DNA from: Izhakiella australiensis
GTDB lineage: Bacteria; Pseudomonadota; Gammaproteobacteria; Enterobacterales; Enterobacteriaceae
Assembly: GCF_002006995.1 (NCBI RefSeq)
Contig: NZ_MRUL01000017.1
Coordinates: 1 to 64,000, forward strand
Direction of reading: 5' to 3'
Length of the DNA stretch: 64,000 nucleotides
This document shows positions 48,627 through 58,431 of this stretch, in pieces (the first letter of the stretch is position 1; each line of letters starts with the position of its first letter). The position numbers and the translations under genes are program-made. The notes beneath the pieces were generated by a model. That model was not told the origin of the DNA, did not search any database, and worked only from the letters and a program-made list of their open reading frames with translations.

Positions 48627-48702
48627 GGGTCGTTAGCTCAGTTGGTAGAGCAGTTGACTCTTAATCAATCGGTCACAGGTTCGAATCCTGTACGACTCAC
48701 CA
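48627..48702 (+). tRNA. tRNA-Lys(CUU)
   Basis: 76 bases with the full cloverleaf: acceptor GGGTCGT/ACGACTC (one G-U), D loop AGTTGGTA, anticodon loop CTCTTAA giving anticodon CTT, T arm ACAGG-TTCGAAT-CCTGT and encoded CCA. The anticodon CUU reads only AAG. All E. coli tRNA-Lys genes I recall have UUU, and the rest of this gene is very like them, so it is probably a UUU-derived isoacceptor. Confidence 0.93.
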
Positions 48703-48703
48703 T

Positions 48704-48778
<75 letters not shown>

Positions 48779-48937
48779 GCCTTGTCCTGCGCCCGCCGGG
48801 TAAGGCATTCGGCACGCCCCCATCCTTGCGCCTGTTTGCCTGACTTAACGTGGCTGATTAAAGCTGCCTGCCATCCTGCCGATAATCCTTAGAATGTTAT
48901 TTCGCTACGTGACGACCAGGACTAAGGCCACAACCCT

Positions 48938-51907
48938 ATGAGCAACGATCAAAAAAAACCGGCGTCTGGCGACAGTCTGCTGCCAGGTCGCGCGGTCGCC
49001 ATTGATGATGATAGCGATGGCGCAGCTAAGTCCGACGGCGCGAAGCGCAGCGTTTCCCAGCGCCTTGCCGACCTGCAAAATCAGAAAGAAATTAACCATA
49101 TTGAAAAAGAAGAGCGTGAGGCTGCGCAAAGTAAACGCGCACAGGAAAAAGAGGCCGCCGACCGTCGCTCTCAGCTGCTGAATGCGGTGCGCGTCAGTAC
49201 GCCAGATATCAGCCATCCGCTGTTCGACAAGATGAAAACCCTGGCTTATCAGGATCGTGGCTTCAGCAGCCGCGATGCGGTAGAGCTGCTGAAAGTGGCC
49301 AACGTCAGCCTGAAAGAAGCCCATGATTTTTTCGATCTTAATCCGGCACAGCGTGAGGATTTACTCGATCGTATTGGATTTTATCGCGGTATTGTTATCG
49401 ACCAGAGCCTGTCTAACCCGGTTGAGCCGGGATTCCGGGAAGTGCTTAAACGCCCCGATATGGCCGACAACGAGCAGCAAGCGCCGCAGACCGAAGCGGC
49501 AAGCGTGCTTTATCGCCGCCCGAACTTTTCTGGCTATTTTGAAAACCACTTTACCAGCGATGAATCCGTTCATCAGATGCAAAAAAATGGCATCACTAAT
49601 CTCAGCTTTTCACTCGCGGTATCGGCGGGCGGGCTGGTCAAAGCGGGCGGCGTTGGCATCAGCGCGAGTACCAGCCAGCTGGAGAACAGCAGCAGCGGCG
49701 CCATTGGTAAAACCATTTACACCACCGCTAATTTCTTTCTGCCGCAGATTGAGTTGTCGTTTGATGATGCCGCGCCCTGCGCTAACGATAAATTTATGCA
49801 CGCCTGCGCCCACGCACTGACGCTGCAGGTTGCAGATAACAACCCCAATGATGCGACTATTAGCGCCGCGCGCTTCAGAGCGCTGAAAAAAGTGCTGGAT
49901 ACCTTCGGCCACTTTGTTGCCAGCCAGACCCTGATCGGCGGTCGCCTGTATGCCACCGAAGAGAAAGTTTTCGTCGCCGGCGAAAAGGAATCTGATATCA
50001 CCTCGCGCTTTGCCGGCGCGGTTAAAGCCAGCCTGGCGACCCCCTCCGTCGGCGCTGAAATCTCAGCCAGCAGGGAGGTATCAACCCAGAATGCCACCAG
50101 CCAGAAGAACGCAAATGAGAGTCAAAAGCTGACTTTCCAGGCGGTCGGCGGCGAAGGCGCCGTGGTGCAAAATGCCGCGTTGTGGGCTGAGTCGCTGTAT
50201 GACTACCGCCGCTGGTCAGTGGTTCAACGCGAAAATCTGATCCCGACGATTGATCTGCTGCCGCAGACTCTGAGCGAGGATGCATGGGCGCTACTGGCTA
50301 AATACGCCGCTAATGCCACTAAAAGGCAGCTGCTGCATGAAGATAACGCCGCCTTTTTGTTCTATGGCGCCTACGGCGACAAAGTAGGCAGCCTTGCCAG
50401 CGAAGTCTATTTCACGATTGAGAACGTGGCGCGGCCTGCGGCGATATCTTTATCATCATTTCCACCACGTCAAAACGACGCGACAATTCTTTCGCGTCCG
50501 GCGCTTTCCCATGCTCAGCTCTGGCGGCTATCGGCCGAAGGTCATCTGGTGAGTTATATCACCGTGCAACCCGGCGCCACGGGCAAACGCCAGAACATTG
50601 CCTTTGCCCTCAGCGTCGATCGCTCCGAGGGAGACAACACAGATAGCTATCCGGTGGTGGTTAAACAGCTCGGTCGCGCAGACCATCAGCGCTGGAACTG
50701 CTCCGACGCCGGAGAAATTACCTGCGTCGGCTTCGCCAGTGATTATCTGCTGATTGCCGAAAGCGCAGAAAAACTGGTGCTGGCGAAACGCGCCGGCAAG
50801 GCGCCGCTCAGCCTGCTGTGGAGTTTTCATGAATACAGCGTGGAAGAAATCGCCGCGCTGAAACCACCGGCGGTGGCCGATACCCTCGTTAAGTTTCTTT
50901 GCGCCAATAGCAAAATGGTGCTGTCGATTCTTGAAGGCGCCGGTAAAGACCACCTGCAGCAAGGAACCAGCTATACGGTATGCGCGCAGAAAGATATTAA
51001 CGGCCTGCACCAGCTGTGGCGAATTGGCGCCGATGGCGATATTAAATCGCTGCTGCAAACCGACGCTTCCGCGGATATTTATCTGTCAACGTCCGGCGAA
51101 GCGGCCGATCCTCGCCTGGTCGCCAGCTCTTATGATAACTGGCGCCATCAGCGCTGGAAGAGCAACTTCAATGACCATTTATCTCCCGCATCCGGTCCCT
51201 TTTTTAATGCGAAAGCCACCATCAAACGGCGCGATTTTTGTAATGCGATTGAAATGACAGAAGACGTCAGCGCAGCCGACGTCATTTGGAAGCAGGTAGT
51301 GACAGCGGTAAATCCGCCGATCCAGACTTATGAGAGCCGCACGCTGACGGGGAATGTTCATACCGAAGACGTGTTTACCGTTGATTCCCGTCCGCTGGTG
51401 GTCAACGGCACCCTGACCTCGCTACAGCTTTTCGTAACCGACCGCAAAATGTATAACTTTATGGGCCTCGGCGCGGGCGAAGGCTATGCGCTGCAAATGC
51501 ATATTACCGCCGATCTGGCCGCCGGCGGCAATCATGTATCCAGCCATATTGGCGCCGCGCCCAATGCTTCTAACCAGCTGTTTTCGGAATACGCGCCGGT
51601 TTATATCGACGAGGATTTCCTCTACCTGCCGGACTGGCCGATCTACGCCATTCGCCTGTCGATTGAGGGCGATGTACGCAAAGTGCTGACATTCAGTTAC
51701 CAGGAGCATGATAAGGGACCGTGGATAAGCAGCGGCAACGGTTCACAGGCCAAATCTCAGGTGCCGACAGAAGATCTGGCGGTTGCCTGCGAGCCAATTA
51801 TTCGCAAAGCCTTAGCGGCGGGCGAAACGCTGATCGGCATCGGTCTGCATTACGACAGCAGCAAGCAGCTGCTGGCGCCGAAAATGCTGGTCAGTAAACC
51901 GGTGTAA
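48938..51907 (+). CDS. MACPF pore-forming-like protein with QxW (beta-trefoil-like) repeats
   Basis: 989 residues, no signal peptide. Residues 40-80 are charged and helical (IEKEEREAAQSKRAQEKEAA). From about 200 to 440 I read a membrane-attack-complex/perforin domain. The signature is VLDTFGHFVASQTLIGGRLY at 319-338, fitting the family pattern FG-HF followed by a Gly-Gly. A Gly/Ser/Ala-rich segment before it (SAGGLVKAGGVGISASTSQL at 229-248) would be a membrane-inserting region. HAQLW, DHQRWN, HQLWRI and HQRW at about 525-740 are QxW motifs of ricin-type beta-trefoil lectins. The last 190 residues are unassigned. It starts 160 bases after the tRNA-Gly; the ATG has a weak site. Confidence 0.7.
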   Translation: MSNDQKKPASGDSLLPGRAVAIDDDSDGAAKSDGAKRSVSQRLADLQNQKEINHIEKEEREAAQSKRAQEKEAADRRSQLLNAVRVSTPDISHPLFDKMKTLAYQDRGFSSRDAVELLKVANVSLKEAHDFFDLNPAQREDLLDRIGFYRGIVIDQSLSNPVEPGFREVLKRPDMADNEQQAPQTEAASVLYRRPNFSGYFENHFTSDESVHQMQKNGITNLSFSLAVSAGGLVKAGGVGISASTSQLENSSSGAIGKTIYTTANFFLPQIELSFDDAAPCANDKFMHACAHALTLQVADNNPNDATISAARFRALKKVLDTFGHFVASQTLIGGRLYATEEKVFVAGEKESDITSRFAGAVKASLATPSVGAEISASREVSTQNATSQKNANESQKLTFQAVGGEGAVVQNAALWAESLYDYRRWSVVQRENLIPTIDLLPQTLSEDAWALLAKYAANATKRQLLHEDNAAFLFYGAYGDKVGSLASEVYFTIENVARPAAISLSSFPPRQNDATILSRPALSHAQLWRLSAEGHLVSYITVQPGATGKRQNIAFALSVDRSEGDNTDSYPVVVKQLGRADHQRWNCSDAGEITCVGFASDYLLIAESAEKLVLAKRAGKAPLSLLWSFHEYSVEEIAALKPPAVADTLVKFLCANSKMVLSILEGAGKDHLQQGTSYTVCAQKDINGLHQLWRIGADGDIKSLLQTDASADIYLSTSGEAADPRLVASSYDNWRHQRWKSNFNDHLSPASGPFFNAKATIKRRDFCNAIEMTEDVSAADVIWKQVVTAVNPPIQTYESRTLTGNVHTEDVFTVDSRPLVVNGTLTSLQLFVTDRKMYNFMGLGAGEGYALQMHITADLAAGGNHVSSHIGAAPNASNQLFSEYAPVYIDEDFLYLPDWPIYAIRLSIEGDVRKVLTFSYQEHDKGPWISSGNGSQAKSQVPTEDLAVACEPIIRKALAAGETLIGIGLHYDSSKQLLAPKMLVSKPV

Positions 51908-52042
51908 CATCGGGGCGGCGTCACCGGCAGCGGCGTGCGTGGAAAAATCTCGCGCCCGTCCGTCGGGGACAGGGGTTAATCACTTCAGGTCACAGGGCCG
52001 CTGGCTGCCGCTGTCGGCTCGCTAAGAAACGTGAGAAAAACA

Positions 52043-53461
52043 ATGAGAGCGTTTTTGGACTACAGCTTTAATCACAATCCCTTTGATATTAGCGGTAATA
52101 AAAACATCAAAGGGTTTAGCAGCGCCGAGCGGGAGCACTTTATTCACCGGCTGCCGATCTTTAAGCTCGACGACGTTGCCTTTTTTAAATGCCCTTACTG
52201 CAATGAAGATATTCATCCGCGTGCTGCACACGTCGATCATATCATTCCCTATGCGGTTTATGCCCGTTATAAAGTGTTAACCGAGAACGAAAAATCCGTA
52301 AAAAAAATACTTGAAGATGCGGAAACCGATGAAAATAACTTTATCCTCTGCTGTCAGAGTTGCAATACCAAAAAAAGCGACACCCTGAATCGCGCGCTGA
52401 TTATTACCGGACAAGATCACACCAGAAATACGCCGGCAGAGGATAAATTTATTCGGTCAGCGAAAATAATCGATGAAATAAACCATACAATGCCGCCGCA
52501 TCAGAGTATGTATTGCAAAATAGGCCACTACTGGTCGGGTGGGCGTGACTATACCACCCAGGGCGATATTATGGACTTTCTGACCAGCCAGCGGCTGCAT
52601 TTTAAGTCTTATGAAGATAAACGTCCGCTTTATCCGCTTGAGGCAGTGAGCTGGCTGGCTGAATTTGTTTCAGTAAAGGTCAATATTGATTATACCTACA
52701 GCCTGCGCGTCTCCACGCGCAGCTACAAATATGACGATCGCGACAGCTTGTACGACATCACCATGCTTGCCGACAGCGCGCCTGAAATCCACAGTCAGAT
52801 GATTGAAAACGTGGCGTTAAAAGTTAATTTCCCCTCTCAAAGCCGGTTAAAAAGGCTGATAGAAACCGAGCAGGAGATACAGAAAAGAGACAAACGCATC
52901 AGCACCGATGGCGAAATACCGCTAAGCGGTATGGCGCTACGCATTCATCTCGGCGAACAGCAGGTCATGTCGGAACCCCAAAAAGGCTATCTCGCCCTTG
53001 GCTGCTACTATTGCCTGGGTATTTATCCGGAAAGCGCCTTCCATCTCGATCATATTAAGCCATCCAGCCTGAATGAAGTGCAATATCACGATGGCAATAA
53101 TCTGCTGGCGGTATGTCTCGGCTGCAATACTAAAAAACAACATAAAAAGCTTAGCCTGCGTTTGCTGGAAGAATTAATCGAAGAAAGAAAGAGCTGGAGC
53201 AAATATCTTATCGGCATTGAATCCGCGCAAAACCTGGGATTTTCATCACAAATATCTGCCGATGAATATGCCGCTTACGGACAGGTTAAAGTGTTACATC
53301 ATCATTTTTCCGGCACCGATCTTTCTTATTTAGATAAGGTTATTCCCAAGCTGGATGAATGGATGGAGGCAATACGTAATGGCCGTCAGGCAACCGCCGT
53401 CTCCTTCACCTACCGCCCGCCGACCATTGAAATTGAAGATCCGGATGATCAGACAACCTGA
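52043..53461 (+). CDS. Protein with two separate HNH nuclease motifs
   Basis: 472 residues from ATG 52043; a GTG at 52031 would add four residues. First HNH: CPYC at 50-53, AHVDHIIPYA near 62-71, NNFILCCQSCNTKK with C104 and C107. Second HNH: CYYC at 321-324, FHLDHIKPSS near 333-342, GNNLLAVCLGCNTKK with C358 and C361. Both keep the His-Asp-His-Ile core, the Asn and the zinc cysteines, so both look active. About 200 residues of unknown type, partly beta-rich, lie between them. It follows the MACPF gene by 135 bases on the same strand. Confidence 0.85.
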   Translation: MRAFLDYSFNHNPFDISGNKNIKGFSSAEREHFIHRLPIFKLDDVAFFKCPYCNEDIHPRAAHVDHIIPYAVYARYKVLTENEKSVKKILEDAETDENNFILCCQSCNTKKSDTLNRALIITGQDHTRNTPAEDKFIRSAKIIDEINHTMPPHQSMYCKIGHYWSGGRDYTTQGDIMDFLTSQRLHFKSYEDKRPLYPLEAVSWLAEFVSVKVNIDYTYSLRVSTRSYKYDDRDSLYDITMLADSAPEIHSQMIENVALKVNFPSQSRLKRLIETEQEIQKRDKRISTDGEIPLSGMALRIHLGEQQVMSEPQKGYLALGCYYCLGIYPESAFHLDHIKPSSLNEVQYHDGNNLLAVCLGCNTKKQHKKLSLRLLEELIEERKSWSKYLIGIESAQNLGFSSQISADEYAAYGQVKVLHHHFSGTDLSYLDKVIPKLDEWMEAIRNGRQATAVSFTYRPPTIEIEDPDDQTT

Positions 53462-53647
53462 TAACAAGACGCCATTGGCTGGCCTGCCCCGACGCAGAAT
53501 TAGCTCAGCCCGCGACAAAAAACATCTATAGGTGGAAATAGCCGTTTATTCGCAGGTTATAGCCGCATTGCGCTTAGCCGTCGCGTGATAAAATCATTTA
53601 AAATAACCTATCCCGCTGATTATAAATATATTTAGGGTGAATTCATC

Positions 53648-56600
53648 GTGCCTCTGCTAAACCCGTGGAAAGCGGCAGCCAGCTTCATTACCGCCGCCGC
53701 CATATTTTCGCTATTCGCCGCTGCGCCCGCGCAGGCAATGTCCGCCGCCTGTAGCGCGCTGAATAATGCCAGCCCTTTGAGTTCGGGATTATTACGCTAT
53801 CAGCCGTCAGACTTTGAAAGCGGCGAGAGCCTGACGGTATCTTCCAGCGATACCGGTTTAGGCTTTAATGGCAACCCCACAACCGCCGATAGCGTTATTC
53901 TTGCCGGTAACGGCGGCTTTCCCAGCTATAGCAGACACACCAGCGACACATCCCATGCCGGCAGCTTTATGTTGCAGGCCACCAGCGCGCAGCTGACCGC
54001 TAACGGGCTTTATTTTAAAGTGAGCACGTCTAATGGCTATATCAGTCCGGTCACCGTCAGCTGCACCTCGGCGTCGACGCCGCCGGCCGCCTCCACGGAT
54101 GCCAGCCTGAGCAACCTTACGGTTAGCGCCGGCCCTCTGTCCCCCTCTTTTTCCGCCGGCAGAACCAGCTACAGCCTCAACGTCGCCAACAACATCAGCA
54201 GCTTGCAGGTGACGCCGGTGGCGACCGACAGCGGCGCCAGCATCACCGTTAACGGTACGCCGGTCATCTCCGGTTCTCCGTCGCCCAGCGTTCCTCTGGC
54301 CGAAGGCAGCAATACCCTTTCAGTGGTCGTCATGGCGGCAGACGGCGCCACGACCACCAGCTACAGCATCAACGCGATCCGCGCCGGCCAGCTCCCCACC
54401 GCCGGTCCGGTAGCTGCTAACGTAATGATAAACAGCAGTAATAATCCGATTACTCTGGCGCTTTCCGGCGCCAGCGCCACCTCCGTTGCCATCGCCACCC
54501 TGCCAGCCCACGGCAGCGTGACGGTCGATAACTTACAGATAATCTATACCCCCACGCCCGGCTATTCCGGTAGCGACAGCTTTAGCTATAACGCCAGCAA
54601 CAACGCGGGGACCTCGGCGGATGCCAGCGTAACCATAACGATTGACGCGCCGACCCTTAGCCTTACGCCAACAGCGGGAACCCTGACGCCCGCCACGCTG
54701 GGCAGCGTCTGGACGCAGACCTTCACCGCCTCCGGCGGCAGCGGCCCCTACACTTACAGCGCCAGCGGGCTGCCTCCCGGACTCTCGCTGAATCCCGCCA
54801 GCGGTGAGGTTTCCGGCTCGCCGGTTAGCGCAGGGACTTATACTTTCCAGATAACCGCCACCGACAGCGCCAGCTATAGCGTCAACGCTAGCTATACACT
54901 GGTGGTTAACGCTCTGCCGCCCTCAGCCGCACCGGTGAGTGAAGTGATTGCAACCGACAGCAGCGATAACCTGATTACCCTGCCGCTGTCCGGAGGAGAA
55001 GCGACCTCGGTTGCCGTGGTACAGCCGCCCTCACACGGCACGGCAACCGCCGTCGGGTTAAAAATCCGCTATACGCCGCTGCGTGGCTACGCCGGCAGCG
55101 ACAGCTTTACCTACACCGCCACCAACAACTTTGGCACCACCCAGGAAGCCACGGTTACGCTGACGGTTAATCCGGCAGTCCTGACGCTCTCTCCGGCGGC
55201 AGGCGCGTTACCGCGCGCCACGGTCGGCACGGCATACAGCCAGACCTTCAGCGTTTCCGGCGGCAGCGCGCCTTACAGCTGGCATCTGAGCGGCAACCTG
55301 CCGGATGGCCTGACGTTCGCGGATGGCGAGCTGAAAGGCACGCCGCTGGCCGCCGCATCGGTAGCCTTTACCTTACAGGCCACCGATGCCAACGGCGCTA
55401 GCGCGCAGTCCACCTGGCAGCTGGAAATTAACGCTGCCGCGCCGGTCGCCGTGGATCATGCCGCTTCGCTTTACGCCGGGCAATCGGTGAAAATTAACCT
55501 GTCGGCAGGGGCGACCGGCGGCGCATTTACCGGCGCCAGGCTGTTAGACCAGCCGGCATCGTCGGTAGGAACGGCGGAAGTTGAGTCGGCGGGCAGCGAT
55601 TATAACCTGGTATTTAAAGCCGCGCCGCAGGCCAGCGGCACGACAGCGCTGCGCTATGTGCTGCTCGCTAACGGCGGCGCCTCACAGCCTGCGCAGGTGA
55701 GCATCACCATAGCCGCCAGGCCGGACCCGTCAAAAGATGCCGACGTCATCGGCATGATCAGCGCGCAGCTACGCGCAGCGCAAAACTTTGCTCAGGCGCA
55801 GATCCGCAATTTCAGCGATCGCCTGACACAATTACACAACGGCATGGACAGTACCTCGAATTTAGACGGTATCCATTTTGCGCTGCCAACCTCGCACCAG
55901 CAACGCACCACCGATAATGATCGTCCCGGCGACGGATTGCAGCAGTACAATCAGCTGGCCGACGCGCCACCACCACCGCCCTCCCCGTTTGGTCCGACCG
56001 CCGCCGCCAATAGCCGGCTCGCATACTGGACCGGCGGTTACGTTGACTTTGGTTCCGATAAAGACAATTCGGTTCGCTTTAGCCATACGCTGGTGGGGAT
56101 CAGTACCGGTGCCGATTATCGCCTGACGCCAGACTTTACCGCAGGTATGGGGATTGGGTTTGGCCGCGATGTCAGCGATATTGGCGATAACGGGACGCGC
56201 AACAATGGCCGTTCTATCAGCTCCGCGCTGTACAGCAGCTATCATCCTGACGCGTTTTTTGTCGACAGCCTGCTGGGCTACAGCCGGCTGGATTTTGACA
56301 GCCGGCGCTACGTCAGCGAAACCGGCGCTTATGCTCGCGGCGAACGCAGCGGCCGCCAGCTGTTCGGCGCGGTTATTTCAGGCTACGATTTCCGGACGCC
56401 GAGCCATGTGGTTTCTCCCTATGTCGGCTTGCAGTTCTACCGCACCTGGCTTGACGGCTATGCAGAAAAAGATGCCGATGCCTTTAACCTGGCGTTTGCA
56501 CCGCAGGCATTTTCACAATTCACCGCCGTGACCGGTATTCGCGGCCAGTATGGCGTGCCTCTTCACTGGGGGCTGATGCGTTTACAAAGTCGTGTTGAGT

Positions 56601-56839
56601 ACGCGCAGCTGATGAATGATACCGGCTACGCGCGGCTTGGTTATGCCGATACCGGCAATGACAGCTGGAATATGAAGCTGAGCGACATGAGTAAAAGCAC
56701 CCTGTCGCTCGGCGTCGGCGTCGATTTCCTGCTAGCCCATGGCATTACGCCAGGCATTGCCTGGCAAGGCATGCTGGGGCTGGATAACAACAACTCACGT
56801 TCGCAAAGTATCCTACTGCGGGTTAACGTCGCGTTTTAA
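53648..56839 (+). CDS. Autotransporter with cadherin/Ig-like repeat passenger
   Basis: 1063 residues. The GTG at 53648 follows AGGGTGA. A signal peptide ends near APAQA (residue 30). The passenger is a chain of beta modules. A cadherin-like module (LSNLTVSAGPLSPSFSAGRT) lies near 157. Repeats carrying YTPTPGYSGSDSFSYNASNN and YTPLRGYAGSDSFTYTATNN follow, alternating with putative-Ig modules marked LPPGLSLNPASGEVSGSPVS and LPDGLTFADGELKGTP. A helical linker near 705-750 and a Pro patch (PPPPPSPFGP) precede a C-terminal beta-barrel of about 270 residues ending in Phe (LLRVNVAF). This is a type V surface adhesin; the ligand is unknown. Confidence 0.9.
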   Translation: MPLLNPWKAAASFITAAAIFSLFAAAPAQAMSAACSALNNASPLSSGLLRYQPSDFESGESLTVSSSDTGLGFNGNPTTADSVILAGNGGFPSYSRHTSDTSHAGSFMLQATSAQLTANGLYFKVSTSNGYISPVTVSCTSASTPPAASTDASLSNLTVSAGPLSPSFSAGRTSYSLNVANNISSLQVTPVATDSGASITVNGTPVISGSPSPSVPLAEGSNTLSVVVMAADGATTTSYSINAIRAGQLPTAGPVAANVMINSSNNPITLALSGASATSVAIATLPAHGSVTVDNLQIIYTPTPGYSGSDSFSYNASNNAGTSADASVTITIDAPTLSLTPTAGTLTPATLGSVWTQTFTASGGSGPYTYSASGLPPGLSLNPASGEVSGSPVSAGTYTFQITATDSASYSVNASYTLVVNALPPSAAPVSEVIATDSSDNLITLPLSGGEATSVAVVQPPSHGTATAVGLKIRYTPLRGYAGSDSFTYTATNNFGTTQEATVTLTVNPAVLTLSPAAGALPRATVGTAYSQTFSVSGGSAPYSWHLSGNLPDGLTFADGELKGTPLAAASVAFTLQATDANGASAQSTWQLEINAAAPVAVDHAASLYAGQSVKINLSAGATGGAFTGARLLDQPASSVGTAEVESAGSDYNLVFKAAPQASGTTALRYVLLANGGASQPAQVSITIAARPDPSKDADVIGMISAQLRAAQNFAQAQIRNFSDRLTQLHNGMDSTSNLDGIHFALPTSHQQRTTDNDRPGDGLQQYNQLADAPPPPPSPFGPTAAANSRLAYWTGGYVDFGSDKDNSVRFSHTLVGISTGADYRLTPDFTAGMGIGFGRDVSDIGDNGTRNNGRSISSALYSSYHPDAFFVDSLLGYSRLDFDSRRYVSETGAYARGERSGRQLFGAVISGYDFRTPSHVVSPYVGLQFYRTWLDGYAEKDADAFNLAFAPQAFSQFTAVTGIRGQYGVPLHWGLMRLQSRVEYAQLMNDTGYARLGYADTGNDSWNMKLSDMSKSTLSLGVGVDFLLAHGITPGIAWQGMLGLDNNNSRSQSILLRVNVAF

Positions 56840-58431
56840 TCAGACCCCAGTACAAAGAAACCATGGGTGCCGTCGCGCTCAAGCTGAGCGACTAACCCAT
56901 ATTCCCAGTCAAGATAGGCCTGCATCGCCTGCAGGCTATTATCAAGCCCTTCATAAGGGCGACGATAGCGATCCTGGCGCGCTATCAGCAGCCCTTCCTC
57001 GCCTGTCTGGCGGGGATAACCGGCGCTGAACCACGCGGAGTCGCCGCCGCTCAGCACGTATACCGGTTTATCCGTCAGGCTGGCAACGTCCTGCCATGCA
57101 AAGCGGGCAAGCAGGCTGCTGCCGCAGGTCACGACGTAGCGCTCCGCCGCTGGCAGCAGCGAGGGATCGGCCAGCAGTGCCGCGCGCGTAAGCCATGCGG
57201 CGCCGGGAATATGCTGCTGTACGAAGCTCGCGCTGGCGGTAAAATCGATTATCCGGGTTCCGCCTTGCTGCAACCAGTCAGCCAGTTCCTGAATCGCGAC
57301 CTCCTCCAGACCGGACGGCGCCACGGCGCGGGGCTTCCACTGCCCGGTTTCGCTCAATGCCGTCGGGCTTAGCCCGTCGAGTACCGCCACTTCCCAGCCC
57401 ATTTGCGCCAGCCAGCTGGCGGTCATGTCGGCGCGCACGCCTTCATTATCAACCAGCACCAACCGCGCGCCGCGCACGCTGGCGTAGTGATCGGTTTCCT
57501 GCACCAGCTGACCGCCGGGAACCGGGCGGCTGGCGGGCAGATGCCCGGCTTCATATTCCGCCGGATCGCGTACGTCAAACAGATAGCTGGTGCGGGTTTC
57601 ATCCTGTTGCCATCTCGCCAGGGTGGCGACATCAATACGCGCCACGCCAGCGCGATCCGCCAGACGTCGGGCAGCGAGGCGCGCCAGCTGACGCCCATCG
57701 TCGCTTAGCGCGCCGTAGCGACGCGACTGCCCGTGTTCAAGGGGCTGACCGGCCAGCGTCCAGCCGATAGTGCCGTTGCGCAGTGCGTAGACCGGATTGC
57801 TTATGCCGGTATTAATCAACGACTGGGTGCCAATAATGCTGCGCGTGCGTCCGGCGCAGTTGACGATAACCGTTGTCTGCGCTGAAGGCGCCAGGTCTTT
57901 TATTCTTAAGGCCAGTTCACCGCCCGGTACGCTGATGGCGCCGGGAATCGACATGGTCTGATATTCATCAAAGCGACGGCTATCCAGCACCACCACGTCC
58001 TGCTTGCCCTTAAGCAGCGCATCAACCTCTTCAGCCGTTAGCGAAGGCGTAGGGTTTCGACTGTCGACCAGCTCGCCAAACGCTTTAGAGGGCGAATTAA
58101 CGTCAATAAACAGCTCGCCGCCAGCCTGTCGCCAACCGTCCAGATTGCCTTCCAGCAGGGCTACATCGCTATAGCCCAGCTGCTGTAGCCTGTGCGCGGC
58201 AAGCTGGGTTAGGCCTTCGCCGTTATCGTACAAGGTTACCGGCGCGCTCAGGCGCGGCACGCGATCGCCAATTTCAATTTCCAGGCGGGAAAAGGCGATA
58301 TTGGCAGCAAACAGCGGATGACCGCTGGCGAACTGTGCTTCGTCGCGCAGATCGATCAGCGCCACTTCCTGCCCCTGACGCAGCGCCTGCAAAATGGTCT
58401 GCGCCGAACGTGATGAAAATGCTGTGCTCAT
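56836..58431 (-). CDS. Four-module rhodanese-like sulfurtransferase
   Basis: 531 residues from ATG 58431, in four rhodanese modules. Module 2 has the active-site loop NCAGRTRS with C192 and module 4 has TCGSSLLA with C436. The equivalent positions in modules 1 and 3 are D69 (LYDNGEG) and D328 (LVDNEGV), so these are probably inactive. The pattern inactive-active is repeated twice, suggesting duplication of a tandem pair. It would move sulfane sulfur from a persulfide or thiosulfate. It overlaps the thiol dioxygenase gene by four bases, and its stop overlaps the stop of the convergent autotransporter. Confidence 0.88.
   Translation of the reverse strand: MSTAFSSRSAQTILQALRQGQEVALIDLRDEAQFASGHPLFAANIAFSRLEIEIGDRVPRLSAPVTLYDNGEGLTQLAAHRLQQLGYSDVALLEGNLDGWRQAGGELFIDVNSPSKAFGELVDSRNPTPSLTAEEVDALLKGKQDVVVLDSRRFDEYQTMSIPGAISVPGGELALRIKDLAPSAQTTVIVNCAGRTRSIIGTQSLINTGISNPVYALRNGTIGWTLAGQPLEHGQSRRYGALSDDGRQLARLAARRLADRAGVARIDVATLARWQQDETRTSYLFDVRDPAEYEAGHLPASRPVPGGQLVQETDHYASVRGARLVLVDNEGVRADMTASWLAQMGWEVAVLDGLSPTALSETGQWKPRAVAPSGLEEVAIQELADWLQQGGTRIIDFTASASFVQQHIPGAAWLTRAALLADPSLLPAAERYVVTCGSSLLARFAWQDVASLTDKPVYVLSGGDSAWFSAGYPRQTGEEGLLIARQDRYRRPYEGLDNSLQAMQAYLDWEYGLVAQLERDGTHGFFVLGSD

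Noticed and set aside
48905..49324. Minus-strand frame opposite the start of the MACPF gene
   Set aside because: Antisense shadow without a ribosome-binding site; the plus-strand frame is far longer and domain-bearing.
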